A DNA stretch of 64,000 bases from Bacillota bacterium (GCA_023388055.1 JAEWGW010000033.1:22460-86459); one strand, 5' to 3'; positions 53,590-63,500 are shown, counted from the first letter of the stretch. Notes: generated by a model not told the origin, from the letters alone. Numbers and translations are program-made.

Positions 53590-53654
53590 GTGTCACGGGT
53601 GAGCGGCCGCGTTATAATGGGAAGAGGCACCCATGGTGCGGCGCCTGCCGCACC
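53590..53654 (+). promoter_or_regulatory. Putative promoter and leader hairpin before the AraC gene
   Basis: TATAAT (53613-53618) has GTGTCA 17 bp upstream. Downstream, GGTGCGG (53635-53641) and CCGCACC (53648-53654) form a hairpin without a T run. A 64-codon frame in the same stretch has no support. Confidence 0.35.
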
Positions 53655-53787
53655 GAAGAACGATGAAGTATCGAAGAAGGCCCTCAAATCGGCTGTGCCG
53701 ATCTCGAGGCTTCAACAACACATCCGGCCTGCGGCCTGGACCGTGTTGCTTCAGGGGAGCATCCTGACTATAAGGTGGGCTTAAACC

Positions 53788-56085
53788 GTGACACTATCCT
53801 TCAAGAATTGGGTAAAAAGCAACTTTGCCCATACCCAGACACGGCTCGTGCTGGTACAGACCGTAATCGTTTTCATCATCATTCTGGCCGTGAGCCTGAC
53901 CTCCTACTACACCTCCAAATCGGTGCTGCAGGAGGAGCTCAGCGAGCCCCAGCGGCAGATGCTGCAGCTGAACATGAGTGTCATCGATGAATCCATCAAG
54001 GAAAGCGACAAGGTGGCCGTCCAGGTGGCGGTGAACAGCCGGATCTACGAGTTTCTGACCGCAGAGGTGCAGAGCTCCTTCACCAACATTTCCGAGCTGT
54101 ACCAGCTTTTGTCCACGCTCATTGGCAATTCCCAGTACATCAAAAGCCTCTACGTATACGATTTGAGCCGGGAGAGCTTCCTTGCCCTGCCCCAGGGCTA
54201 CAGCTCCAGCAGGCTGACCTTTGTGGATTCGGACTGGGTCAGTGTCCAGCATGAATTCGGGGACCGTATGACCCTCATCAAGAAGCGGCAGGTGCCGGAG
54301 GGAGCGGGCAGCAAGGGCTCGGAGATTACCCTGTTCCGCAAGATTATGATTCAAGGCCAATTCAAGGGCATTGTCGCCGTCAACCTGAAAAGCGATGACC
54401 TTTTCGCCCGGCTCAATCCACCGGTGCTGAACAACCTCAACCGGATGCGCTACATCATTAACCAGCAGGATGAGGTGCTCTATTCCGCCTCCAATTATCA
54501 GGTGGACCAGGAGGCGATCCGGGAGGGAATCCGGGAAATCTCCGTGGACCGTACCTATGAGCTGCCGTATCAGGGACGCAAGCTTTTGGTGAACCAGCTG
54601 GAATCCCCCGAGACGGGGTGGCGCTTCGTGTCCATCATCGAGCAGGACAGCCTCCTGGCCAAGTCCAAAACAGTCCGGGATGCCGTGCTTCTGGTATCCC
54701 TGGCGGCGATTCTCATCGGCTTGGTAACGGTTTTCTACATCAACGCCGCTGCCTACCGTCCGATACGGCGCTTGAAGCAGCTGTTCAATACCTACGGCGG
54801 CAGCAGCCGCAAAAGCGGCAATCCCGACGGGATTGACCTGGAAAAGCTGGCCGGGGAGCTATTGAGCAACCATGCCCATCTGGCCCAGCTGATCCGGGAA
54901 ACCATGTCCGAGGCCTCCTCCAAGCTGCTGTACGACATCTACATGGGCAATCTCACAGGCAAACGGGATATCCGGGAAAAATGGGGGCGTTATTTTGAGG
55001 ATTGGTCGGAGGCAGCCGTGACGGTTGCCATTCTCTCCATTGACCGGTTCGAGGAGTTCGAGCGGACCTTCCCTGCCGGAGACCGGTCGCTCCTGAAGTT
55101 CGCGCTGGCCAATATTGCCGCCGAGCTGTCCGAGCCCCAATGGAGAATTGTCTGCGCCGATTTCGGCTACGACAAAACCGCCATCCTCCTCCAGCCGAAA
55201 CACCCGGAGGCGGAGTCCAAGGCGGAGCATATCCTGGCGGAGGCCATCGAGGTGGTTTCCCGGCTCCTGAAGTTCAGTGTATCTGCCGGAATCAGCACTC
55301 CCCAGACGGATGTGACCCGGCTTCGCCAGGGAATGCTGGAGGCGGAAAACGCCCTTACCTACCGGCTTTACCAGGGATATGGACAGGTGATTTCCTTCCG
55401 GGAGGTCTCCGGCCATGAAGTGATAGAGCCGTTGTCCGACGAGGAGTCGATGGGGGATCTGCTCCGAGCCATCCAGGCCGGAGATACGGCAGCGGCGGCA
55501 GCGGCGGTGGGCCGGCTGACAGCCTCCATCCGTTCCCGGTACGGGTATCCTACGGCTGCGGCAGCCCTTCTGCAGGAAACGGCGGAACGGATTGAGGAGC
55601 TGCGGACCGCACCGCAGGATTCCACACCCGGCCACGGGTTTGAACGGTTCGATACCCTTACCCTGGAGGACATTGGGGGCGAGCTCTCCACCCGGGCTAT
55701 CCGGATGGCGGAGGGGTTCCACCGGCTCATTGCCAGCAAGGATTTTATCCTGTGCCACCGGATGATCGATTACATGAAGCAGCGGTTGGGGGAGCCCATC
55801 GGCATCCCCGAGATCGCCGAATCCATCGAGATCAGCAGCAGTCTGGCCAGCCAGGTGTTCAAGCAGGAAACCGGCGAAACCATCTACAACTACCTCACCC
55901 GCCTGCGGATGGACCGGGCAGCGGAGCTGCTGCTCAAAACCGACTACAAGATATCGGATATCGCCCAGCAGGTAGGCTATCAGCATGAGAACAGCTTTAT
56001 CCGCAGCTTTCGCAAATACAAGGACATTACGCCCGGCAAATACCGGGACATGATGAGAATCCGGACGGACGCCTTGCTGGAGTAG
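53788..56085 (+). CDS. Membrane-bound AraC family transcriptional regulator
   Basis: 765 residues from GTG. Membrane spans lie at about residues 20-43 (LVLVQTVIVFIIILAVSLTS) and 295-315 (LLVSLAAILIGLVTVFYINA), flanking an extracellular sensor domain. A cytoplasmic linker and a degenerate cyclase-like middle region follow (AAVTVAILSIDRFEEFERTF; FSVSAGISTP). The AraC DNA-binding domain is at the C-terminus (GIPEIAESIEISSSLASQVF; ISDIAQQVGYQHENSFIRSF; TPGKYRD). Sensor and DNA-binding parts are in one protein, unlike the two-gene YesMN system at the window start. It should activate the surrounding pectin-type genes on sensing an oligosaccharide. Confidence 0.88.
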   Translation: MTLSFKNWVKSNFAHTQTRLVLVQTVIVFIIILAVSLTSYYTSKSVLQEELSEPQRQMLQLNMSVIDESIKESDKVAVQVAVNSRIYEFLTAEVQSSFTNISELYQLLSTLIGNSQYIKSLYVYDLSRESFLALPQGYSSSRLTFVDSDWVSVQHEFGDRMTLIKKRQVPEGAGSKGSEITLFRKIMIQGQFKGIVAVNLKSDDLFARLNPPVLNNLNRMRYIINQQDEVLYSASNYQVDQEAIREGIREISVDRTYELPYQGRKLLVNQLESPETGWRFVSIIEQDSLLAKSKTVRDAVLLVSLAAILIGLVTVFYINAAAYRPIRRLKQLFNTYGGSSRKSGNPDGIDLEKLAGELLSNHAHLAQLIRETMSEASSKLLYDIYMGNLTGKRDIREKWGRYFEDWSEAAVTVAILSIDRFEEFERTFPAGDRSLLKFALANIAAELSEPQWRIVCADFGYDKTAILLQPKHPEAESKAEHILAEAIEVVSRLLKFSVSAGISTPQTDVTRLRQGMLEAENALTYRLYQGYGQVISFREVSGHEVIEPLSDEESMGDLLRAIQAGDTAAAAAAVGRLTASIRSRYGYPTAAAALLQETAERIEELRTAPQDSTPGHGFERFDTLTLEDIGGELSTRAIRMAEGFHRLIASKDFILCHRMIDYMKQRLGEPIGIPEIAESIEISSSLASQVFKQETGETIYNYLTRLRMDRAAELLLKTDYKISDIAQQVGYQHENSFIRSFRKYKDITPGKYRDMMRIRTDALLE

Positions 56086-56126
56086 CTCCAGCCAGGCGTT
56101 TCCGGCTTCCGCCACAAGGAGGAGCC

Positions 56127-58175
56127 ATGGACAGACGCAAGATTGTAGAGCGGCATCAGCCGGAATTGAAAAATTGGGATCCGTTGTCCCCGTTCACCGT
56201 GGGCAATGGAGAATTCGCCTTCAGCGCCGATATTACCGGTCTGCAGACTTTCCCGGAAGCCTATGAGGTGCCTCTGGGCACCCAATCCAACTGGGGCTGG
56301 CATTTTACCGGGGGCCACCGGAGGTTTACAGCGGAGGATGCGGAGCTGCAGCAGTTCGATACCCATGGACGGATGGTGGGTTACCCCATGAAGCCGGGGA
56401 GCAAACCCGAGGCGTATCACTGGCTCCGCCAGAACCCCCACCGGCTGCAGCTGGGCCGGTTATCCTTCCGCTTCCTGCTGGAATCCGGAGAGGAGGCAAG
56501 CCCCGAGGATATCTCCGGGATCCGCCAGCGGATGGACCTGTGGACAGGTATCCTGCACAGCGAATTCAGCGTCCGGGGAGTGCCTGTCCACGTGGACACC
56601 TCCTGCCATCCCCAAGCGGATACTATTGGCGTACGCGTCCGTTCGTCCCTGATTGCTGCCGGACGGCTGCAAATCTTCCTTCGTTTCCCCGCACCGGATA
56701 TGACACATTCCGCCTGGGCCAAAGCAGTGGATTTGGACTGGGGGAATGATGAACGGCATACAACCCTGCTTCTGGAGAAAAGGGACACAGAAGGCCGCAT
56801 CGGCCGGGTGATGGACGAGGACAGCTACGAAATCAAGCTGGAATGGAGCGCCGGCCAGCTGGAGCAGACCGGCGTTCACGAAATCACTCTGCTCCCGGAG
56901 CTGGAGAGCGAAAGCTTGGAGCTGTCCGTGGCGTTTGGTCCGGTAAAGCCGGATGCGGCTGCAGTTGCAGAGATTGAAAGAGAGAGCTGCCGCCATTGGG
57001 AGGCCTTCTGGCAAAGCGGCGCGGCCGTAGATTTCTCCGGCAGCACCGATCCCCGCGCCTTCGAGCTGGAGCGCCGGGTGGTGCTGTCCCAGTTTCTGTG
57101 CGCCCTGCACAGCGCAGGCTCCTTGCCCCCGCAGGAAACCGGGCTGATGTACAACAGCTGGTTCGGCAAGGCACATCTGGAGATGCACTGGTGGCACGGG
57201 GCTCATTTCCCCCTGTGGGGCCGCGAGGACCAGCTGCAGAGAAGCATGGACTGGTACAGCCGCATTCTGCCTATTGCCAAGGAGCTGGCGGAGTCTCAGG
57301 GCTACGAAGGCGCCCGTTGGCCCAAGATGGTGGGATTTGACGGCAAACCCTGCCCCTCCCCGGTGGCGCCGGGCCTGATCTGGCAGCAGCCCCATCCCAT
57401 GACCATGGCAGAGCTGATCTACAAGGCGGATCCGTCGCCGGCCACGCTGGAGCGGTTCCGGGAGCTGGTATTTGCTTCCGCCGACTTCATGGTGTCCTTC
57501 GCCCATTGGAATGACGAAACAGGGGGTTATGATCTGGGCCCGCCGCTGATTCCGGCGCAGGAATGCCATCCTTTGCACAGCAGCAAAAACCCGCCTTATG
57601 AGCTGGAATATTGGAAATACGGACTGGAGATTGCCATCCGCTGGGCGGAGCGTTTGGGTGTGCCTGCAGACCCGAAATGGCTGGAGGTCGCGTCCTCCAT
57701 GTCTCCTCCTCCCCAAGTGGACGGCGTATATTTGGCCCATGCGCTGTGTGAGGATACCTTTACCGCCAAGAACCGTGACCATCCTTCCATGCTGGGGGCC
57801 TTGGGCATTCTGCCCGGCACGCTGGTGGACCGGGAGATCATGCGCAATACCCTCCTCAAGGTGAAGGAGGTCTGGATGTGGGATTCGGCCTGGGGCTGGG
57901 ACTTCCCCATGTGTGCCATGACGGCAGCCCGGTTGGGCGAGGGGGATTTGGCCGTGGATTTCCTCTTATTGGATGCGGTGAAAAATACCTACCTGGTCAA
58001 CGGCCACAACTACCAGCGCCCGGGACTCTCCGCTTATCTGCCCGGCAACGGGGGCCTCTTGACCGCTATTGCTATGATGGCCTGCGGCTGGAGCGACGCC
58101 CCGGGACATAACCCCGGTTTCCCGCAGGACGGCAGCTGGTCGGTGAAATGGGAGGGTTTGAAACCCTTGATGTAA
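56127..58175 (+). CDS. Six-hairpin (alpha/alpha toroid) glycosidase-like protein
   Basis: 682 residues behind AAGGAGGAG. The N-terminal beta region carries FTVGNGEFAFSADITGLQTF. The helical domain contains TGLMYNSWFGKAHLEMHWWH, GARWPKMVGFDG and DSAWGWDFPMCAMTAARLGE. The general pattern is that of GH65/GH95-like six-hairpin enzymes, but I cannot place it in a numbered family. HLEMHWWHGAHFPLWGR resembles the catalytic segment of that clan, with Glu as a candidate acid. No signal peptide. Context suggests cytoplasmic breakdown of pectic side-chain oligosaccharides. Confidence 0.75.
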   Translation: MDRRKIVERHQPELKNWDPLSPFTVGNGEFAFSADITGLQTFPEAYEVPLGTQSNWGWHFTGGHRRFTAEDAELQQFDTHGRMVGYPMKPGSKPEAYHWLRQNPHRLQLGRLSFRFLLESGEEASPEDISGIRQRMDLWTGILHSEFSVRGVPVHVDTSCHPQADTIGVRVRSSLIAAGRLQIFLRFPAPDMTHSAWAKAVDLDWGNDERHTTLLLEKRDTEGRIGRVMDEDSYEIKLEWSAGQLEQTGVHEITLLPELESESLELSVAFGPVKPDAAAVAEIERESCRHWEAFWQSGAAVDFSGSTDPRAFELERRVVLSQFLCALHSAGSLPPQETGLMYNSWFGKAHLEMHWWHGAHFPLWGREDQLQRSMDWYSRILPIAKELAESQGYEGARWPKMVGFDGKPCPSPVAPGLIWQQPHPMTMAELIYKADPSPATLERFRELVFASADFMVSFAHWNDETGGYDLGPPLIPAQECHPLHSSKNPPYELEYWKYGLEIAIRWAERLGVPADPKWLEVASSMSPPPQVDGVYLAHALCEDTFTAKNRDHPSMLGALGILPGTLVDREIMRNTLLKVKEVWMWDSAWGWDFPMCAMTAARLGEGDLAVDFLLLDAVKNTYLVNGHNYQRPGLSAYLPGNGGLLTAIAMMACGWSDAPGHNPGFPQDGSWSVKWEGLKPLM

Positions 58176-58308
58176 CCGGATGAAACAATAAAGTGCAAAC
58201 GTGTTAATTTTGTCCGATTGCCCGCCCGCCGGCAGGGGTGTACAGTAGGGGCGGACGGTGGGGCCGACCGGCCCCGACCCTCAAATTGAATAACCGCGGG
58301 AGGAATCG

Positions 58309-59493
58309 ATGATGGGCAAGGGAACCGTTTGGCCAAGCGAGATGAAAACAGCCGTTGACCGGCTGACAGGAATAGAGGTCACACAGCTGACCGATTACAA
58401 AGCCCACAGCCACCATCTGTATTTTACGGAAAATGGCTGGTATGACCGTGAGGCAAGGCTGCTGTTCATCTCCGACAGGGGAAACAGTACCAATCTGTTC
58501 AGCCTTCATCTGGCATCGGGGGAAATGACACAGCTGACGGATTACCCGGACAATGATGCTTTGAGTGCCTGTCTTTTGCCTGATGAGCGTGCGGCTATTG
58601 TGAAGCTGCAGGGACGTCTGATCCGGCTGGACCTGGAGACGCTGGAGGAGAAGGTGCTGTATGAAGCTCCGGCGGGTTACCAGCTGGGCAATGCCAACGC
58701 TACCGCCGACAGCCGTTATGTGCTGACCTGTGTGCAGGAGGATCTGTCCGCCCGCATCCGGCTGGATTTGGGCAACGGCTATGTGGGTCACCGGGAGCTG
58801 ATGGAGGCTGCCCCCCACAGCATGATTGTCCGTATCGACGCGGAGAGCGGCCAGATGGAGCAGGTATATGAGGATAGAAGCTTTATCACCCACATTAATG
58901 CCTCCACCACAGAGCCTTGGCTGATGACCTTCTGCCATGAGGGGCCCTGGCATCTGGTGGACCACCGCATCTGGGGACTGGACCTGCGTACAGGCCAAGC
59001 CTGGAAAATCCGCGAACGGCTGGAGCCGCTGGAGATGGTGGGGCATGAGTTCTTTTTCCCCGACGGTGTGACGGTGGGGTACCATGGCTTCCGGACCGAC
59101 GGCACCAACTTCTTCGGCAGCATCCGTTATGACAATACGGGGATGGAGGAAACGGACTTTTCCTTTGATACCTGGCATGGTTATGCCGACGGGCTGGGCC
59201 AGGCGGTGGTGGACGGCAGGGGGGATGTGCAAACCCTCTCTATCTGGCGCAAAAACGGGGAGGGTTATGGAGCCCCCCGGACGCTCTGCGAGCTGCGCTG
59301 CAGCTTCCACTCCCAGAAGGTGCATGCCCACCCGAGATTTGACGCCCAAGGCAAACGTCTGTTATTCACCAGCGACAAAAACGGCTACGCCAACCTGTAC
59401 CTGGTGGATATTCCCGAGGATCTCACTGTGCTGCCGCTGATGGAAGCAGACAGCTGCACCTTTTATAAACCATATATCAAAAAAGGAGTATGA
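58309..59493 (+). CDS. Oligogalacturonate lyase, PL22 family
   Basis: 394 residues; ATG 58309 or 58312 behind GGGAGGAA. The beta-propeller is recognisable from repeated LLFISDRGNSTNLFSLHL-type blades and the final LLFTSDKNGYANLYLVDIPE. Conserved histidines occur in SHHLYFTENGWYD and KVHAHPRFDAQG. PL22 enzymes split short oligogalacturonides by beta-elimination in the cytoplasm, using a manganese ion. It overlaps the downstream GH105 gene by 4 bp, so the lyase and the enzyme that clears its unsaturated product are co-expressed. Confidence 0.88.
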   Translation: MMGKGTVWPSEMKTAVDRLTGIEVTQLTDYKAHSHHLYFTENGWYDREARLLFISDRGNSTNLFSLHLASGEMTQLTDYPDNDALSACLLPDERAAIVKLQGRLIRLDLETLEEKVLYEAPAGYQLGNANATADSRYVLTCVQEDLSARIRLDLGNGYVGHRELMEAAPHSMIVRIDAESGQMEQVYEDRSFITHINASTTEPWLMTFCHEGPWHLVDHRIWGLDLRTGQAWKIRERLEPLEMVGHEFFFPDGVTVGYHGFRTDGTNFFGSIRYDNTGMEETDFSFDTWHGYADGLGQAVVDGRGDVQTLSIWRKNGEGYGAPRTLCELRCSFHSQKVHAHPRFDAQGKRLLFTSDKNGYANLYLVDIPEDLTVLPLMEADSCTFYKPYIKKGV

Positions 59494-60638
59494 TGATGCA
59501 GGCGAAAACCAATGCGGTACAGACCAAACGCTTCTCTGTTCAGGTGGCCGATACGATTCTCTCCAAGGCTCAAAACGGTTACCACCCCGGCATCGCGAAC
59601 AAATGGGGCTATGTGGCAGGTATGGCGCTGACCGCCCTCACCCGGACCGGCGATTGGTCTGGAGATGCCCGGTTCCATGATTTCGTCAAGCGCCATATGG
59701 ATGTGTTTATCCCGGAGGACGGCGCCATTAAGGGGTATTCTCTGAATGAGTACAATCTGGATCATGTAAATAAAGGAAAGATTCTGCTGCGGTTGTGGCG
59801 GGAAACCGGCGAGGAAAGGTATGCCAAGGCGGCCCGTCTGTTGGCCGCTCAGCTCACCGGGCAGCCCCGCACCTCCGAGGGCGGGTTCTGGCACAAGAAG
59901 ATCTATCCGTTCCAGATGTGGCTGGACGGCTTGTATATGTCCTCGCCGTTTATGGCGGAGTTTGGGGCCACCTTCGGTGAGGAGGCATGGTTCGATGAGA
60001 CAGCGCACCAATTGCTGCTCGTCGAACGTTATACCCGCAATCCGGAGACCGGACTGCTCCACCACGCTTGGGACGAATCCGGCGAGCAGCGCTGGTGCGA
60101 CCGCAGCACCGGCCGCTCCCGGCACGTATGGGGCCGGGCAATGGGCTGGTACGCCATGGCCATGGTGGATGCGCTGGAGTTTTTCCCGGTGCTGCATCCC
60201 AAGCGGGGGCAGCTGATGGGCATCTTCGAGCGGTTCGCCGAAGCGGCGCTGCGGGTCCAGGACCGGGAGAGCGGCCTGTGGTATCAGGTGATGGACTGCA
60301 ACGCCCGGGAAGGCAACTACCTGGAGGCCTCCGGCTCCTGCATGCTCACCTATGCCCTGGCCAAGGGTGTGCGGCTGGGTTATCTGTCAGGGATCGGACG
60401 TAAGCCTGTGGAGCGCGCCTTCGAAGGTATCCTGAAGCACTTCGTGACGGAGGATGCGGAGGGTGTGCATCTGCACCGCATTTGCCATGGAGCGGGCTTG
60501 GGCAACCGTCCATACCGGGACGGCTCATACGCGTATTATTTGGGCGAAGCCGTGGTCAGCGATGTGCTGATGGGGGTGGCTCCGCTTCTTTTGGCCAGTG
60601 TGGAAATGGAACGTTTGGCGGCGGAAACAGAAGGCTGA
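59490..60638 (+). CDS. GH105 unsaturated rhamnogalacturonyl hydrolase (YteR-like)
   Basis: 382 residues, the normal size for YteR/YesR. The alpha/alpha-barrel signature FWHKKIYPFQMWLDGLYMSS has the likely catalytic Asp146. RHVWGRAMGWYAMAMVDALE and DGSYAYYLGEAVVSDVLMGV complete the pattern. It hydrolyses the unsaturated uronic acid at the end of lyase products by enol-ether hydration. AAAAGGAG lies just before three consecutive ATG codons; the first is used here. Confidence 0.92.
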   Translation: MMMQAKTNAVQTKRFSVQVADTILSKAQNGYHPGIANKWGYVAGMALTALTRTGDWSGDARFHDFVKRHMDVFIPEDGAIKGYSLNEYNLDHVNKGKILLRLWRETGEERYAKAARLLAAQLTGQPRTSEGGFWHKKIYPFQMWLDGLYMSSPFMAEFGATFGEEAWFDETAHQLLLVERYTRNPETGLLHHAWDESGEQRWCDRSTGRSRHVWGRAMGWYAMAMVDALEFFPVLHPKRGQLMGIFERFAEAALRVQDRESGLWYQVMDCNAREGNYLEASGSCMLTYALAKGVRLGYLSGIGRKPVERAFEGILKHFVTEDAEGVHLHRICHGAGLGNRPYRDGSYAYYLGEAVVSDVLMGVAPLLLASVEMERLAAETEG

Positions 60639-60725
60639 ACAGGGTAAAACGGAAGGCTGAACAGGCAGGAATGCCGGCTGTGGACAGCATGAATCATGAC
60701 GGCGCAAAGGGGACAGGGACAGAAG

Positions 60726-63491
60726 ATGAGGGAGTCATCGGAAGCAAGCTGCGCGGATCAGCTCCTTATGAGCTATCCGGCTGCCTGGTGGGGCAACATG
60801 TGGCGGGAGGCGCTGCCCTCCGGCAACGGGGTCATCGGGGCCTCCGTTTTTGGCGGTGTTCAGGAGGAGACGGTGCTGCTAAACCATGCGGCTCTGTGGC
60901 ATTGGGGGCAAAAGGATGAGCTGCCGGATGTGAGCGGTGCTCTGACCCGGACCCGGAGGCTGATGGATGAGAAGCGTTACCTGGAGGCAAGCTGGCAGTT
61001 GGCCAATGCCTTGAAGGAGAAGGGCTACGGGACGCGGCTGGCCTCACGGTTTCCGCTGGCGGCTCTCCGGCTGGAGATGCCTTGTGATCATGCCTTCAAA
61101 AGTTATAGCCGGACCCTCCGGATGGATACCGGCGAGGTGGAGGTCAGCTGGAAGGATGGTTCCAAGAGCCTCCGTCGCAGACTGTTTGTCTCCCGGGCTG
61201 ACGGGATGGTGGTGTACGCCATCGACTCCTCTGCCACTCCTGATCCGGCTCCAGCCGCCGTCTCTGCCCACGCAGGCGGAAGAGGCTGCGGGGTTGACGG
61301 AAGCAGCGGAAGCAATGGAGGCGGAGGAAATAGCGGAGTTGTCGGAAGCAGCGGAGGCGGCACATGTTGCGGAAGCGGTGACCCAACCGGTGTTACAGGA
61401 CGGCTTGGGCTGGTTCTTCACCCCAGCGACCGCTTCGGCGAAACGCCGGAGTTCAAGGAGCTGGCGCAGTCCGTTGAAACGGGAGCGGCTGACGGATACG
61501 CCTGGTATGCGGCTGGGAACGATGACAGAACCGACTTTGGCGCCGTGCTGCGGGTCATCCCCCAAGGCGGGGGCGGACGATTGGACACGGAGGAGGGTTT
61601 TGTCCATTTTGCCGGGATGGAGCGTGTGCTGATTCTGGTTAAGGTGTTTGTGCAGGGGGAGCGCCTTGCCGAGATTGCCAGGCTAAAATCCGAGCTGGCT
61701 GGTCTGGCCGAGGAGCTGACGTATGAGGAGCTTCTTGCCAGCCATACAGCATTGCATACGCCTCTCTACCGCTCGGTATCTCTGGAGCTGGAGGACGGGG
61801 GCGGGGAGGATCTGCTTGAGCTGCCCAATGAGCGGCTGCTGCTGGAGGCTTATAAGGGCGAAGCCCCGGCTGCGCTGGTGCGGAAGCTGTGGTCCTTCGG
61901 CCGTTATCTGTTTATCAGCGGCACCTCCGGTGAACCGCCGGCCCAGCCCTTCGGGCTGTATGGCTTGTGGGGTGGCGATTACCGGCTGGTGTGGAGCCAT
62001 AACATGGCCAATGAGAACATCCAGATGATGTATTGGCATGCGCATACCGGAGGTTTGGGCGGGCTGGCGGAGGCGCTGTTCCGCTACTATGAAGGGCTGA
62101 TGGAGGATTTCCGCAGCAATGCCCGCAAGCTCTACGGCTGCCGGGGCATCTATATTCCCGCAGGCACCACCCCGGGCAACGGTTCGCCCAATCAGATTGT
62201 TCCCGTGATCCTGAACTGGACGGGCGCAGCCAGCTGGCTTGCCCGGCATTACGATGAATATTACCGGTATACCGGGGATCTGGAGTTTTTGCGGGAGCGG
62301 GCGATGCCGTTTATGCGCGAGGCGCTGGCCTTCTATCTGGATTTTCTGGTGACGGACGAAAATGGGCTCTACAAGCTGTATCCGTCCGTTTCTCCGGAAA
62401 ATACACCCTTGAATTATATGCCTGCCGACGGCAAACCGCTGGCCCATCCTATGCCCACCACCATCAATGCTACCATGGACGTGGCGCTCTTGAAGGAGCT
62501 GCTGTCCCATCTGATTGACGGCAGCCGGGCCTTGGGCGGAGATCCGGCGGAAATTGCAGAGTGGGGCGCCATGCTGGAGCGGCTTCCCGCCTACCGGATC
62601 AACGGCGATGGGGCGGTTTGTGAGTGGATCCACCCGGATTTCGAGGACCGGTACACCCACCGGCATCTGTCCCATCTGTACCCGGTGTTTCCCGGCCACG
62701 AGGTGACCCGGGAGAATAATCCGGAGCTGTTCCAGGCTTTCGAGACGGCGGTGCAAAAGCGGGAAATCGGCGCTCAGACAGGCTGGTCCCTGGCCCATAT
62801 GGCAGCGGTTTATGCCCGCCTGGGGGATGGCAGCCGGGCGCTGGATTGCCTGGATTTGCTCACCCGGGCCAGCCTCTTGCCTAATCTGTTTACGCTGCAT
62901 AATGACTGGCGGGGAATGGGCGTCTCCATGAACATGCCTACCGCGCCGGTTCAAATGGACGCCAACATGGGCGTGATCAACGCCGTGCAGGAAATGCTGC
63001 TGCAGGCTTCACCGGGCATGCTAAAGCTGCTGCCCGCGCTGCCGGACCGGTGGAGACGGGGCAGGCTGGCGGACTGGCGCTTCCATACGGGCCGGGTCAC
63101 CCTGGAATGGGACCTGGATGCGGGAAGCTTCCATGCCGAGATTACGGCAGACCGGGATACCCAGCTCACGGTCCTGCTGCCGGAATGGGCAGTTTCCGCA
63201 GGCATCGAGCTGGATGGCCCAGAGGGTGCAGCCGTTGCCACCGGGCTAGGTGCCAAGGGACATGAGGGCTCCGGACAAGGAACCGGGGGACAGGGGAAAC
63301 CCGAACAAGGAGCCAAGGAACAGGGAGCCAAGGAACAAGGAGCCAAGGAACATGGAGCCAAGGAACATGGAGCTAAGGAACAGGGAGCCAAAGAACATGG
63401 AGCCACTGCTCAAGGACTCTCCGGTTACAAGCTGCGTCTGGCGCAGGGTTCTCCGCCTGTGGTATTCCGCACAGTCTCTTATTCTTGCTGA
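60726..63491 (+). CDS. GH95 family alpha-L-fucosidase/galactosidase-like enzyme
   Basis: About 921 residues from ATG 60726; an in-frame ATG at 60696 is possible. The GH95 pattern is clear: GNMWREALPSGNGVIGASVF, the Asn-x-Asn base pair in MANENIQMMYW (Asn429, Asn431), YIPAGTTPGNG, YRYTGDLEFLRERAMPFMRE and the acid SPENT (Glu558). HRHLSHLYPVFPGHE follows, and the C-terminal domain is beta-rich. It would remove alpha-L-fucose or alpha-L-galactose from pectic side chains in the cytoplasm. Two low-complexity insertions, a Gly/Ser-rich one near residues 180-220 and a GAKEQ/GAKEH tandem near 862-895, are not part of the family fold. Confidence 0.88.
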   Translation: MRESSEASCADQLLMSYPAAWWGNMWREALPSGNGVIGASVFGGVQEETVLLNHAALWHWGQKDELPDVSGALTRTRRLMDEKRYLEASWQLANALKEKGYGTRLASRFPLAALRLEMPCDHAFKSYSRTLRMDTGEVEVSWKDGSKSLRRRLFVSRADGMVVYAIDSSATPDPAPAAVSAHAGGRGCGVDGSSGSNGGGGNSGVVGSSGGGTCCGSGDPTGVTGRLGLVLHPSDRFGETPEFKELAQSVETGAADGYAWYAAGNDDRTDFGAVLRVIPQGGGGRLDTEEGFVHFAGMERVLILVKVFVQGERLAEIARLKSELAGLAEELTYEELLASHTALHTPLYRSVSLELEDGGGEDLLELPNERLLLEAYKGEAPAALVRKLWSFGRYLFISGTSGEPPAQPFGLYGLWGGDYRLVWSHNMANENIQMMYWHAHTGGLGGLAEALFRYYEGLMEDFRSNARKLYGCRGIYIPAGTTPGNGSPNQIVPVILNWTGAASWLARHYDEYYRYTGDLEFLRERAMPFMREALAFYLDFLVTDENGLYKLYPSVSPENTPLNYMPADGKPLAHPMPTTINATMDVALLKELLSHLIDGSRALGGDPAEIAEWGAMLERLPAYRINGDGAVCEWIHPDFEDRYTHRHLSHLYPVFPGHEVTRENNPELFQAFETAVQKREIGAQTGWSLAHMAAVYARLGDGSRALDCLDLLTRASLLPNLFTLHNDWRGMGVSMNMPTAPVQMDANMGVINAVQEMLLQASPGMLKLLPALPDRWRRGRLADWRFHTGRVTLEWDLDAGSFHAEITADRDTQLTVLLPEWAVSAGIELDGPEGAAVATGLGAKGHEGSGQGTGGQGKPEQGAKEQGAKEQGAKEHGAKEHGAKEQGAKEHGATAQGLSGYKLRLAQGSPPVVFRTVSYSC
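61270..61385 (+). repeat. Imperfect GCGGAAG-type low-complexity insert in the GH95 gene
   Basis: Repeated GGAAGCAGCGGAAG/GGAGGCGG blocks give a Gly/Ser-rich stretch (DGSSGSNGGGGNSG) in the gene frame. In the +1 frame they give an Ala/Glu-rich stretch. The 116-bp insertion keeps the frame and looks like slipped-strand expansion. Confidence 0.7.
63309..63410 (+). repeat. 15-bp tandem repeat in the GH95 gene
   Basis: Six copies of GGAGCCAAGGAACAN in register with the codons, plus a partial seventh, encode alternating GAKEQ and GAKEH units. They lie between the last beta strands of the enzyme. Confidence 0.9.
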
Positions 63492-63500
63492 AACCATATC

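Noticed and set aside
53590..53784. A 64-codon open frame upstream of the AraC gene
   Set aside because: It overlaps the -10 box and hairpin, has no ribosome site and no recognisable sequence.
58194..58207. cre-like sequence (TGCAAACGTGTTAA) before the PL22 gene
   Set aside because: Three mismatches to the consensus at key positions; not convincing.
61084..61632. Alternative +1 frame with an Ala/Glu-rich stretch in the GH95 gene, suggesting a frameshift
   Set aside because: GH95 homology is continuous in the main frame on both sides of the insert, so no frameshift is needed.
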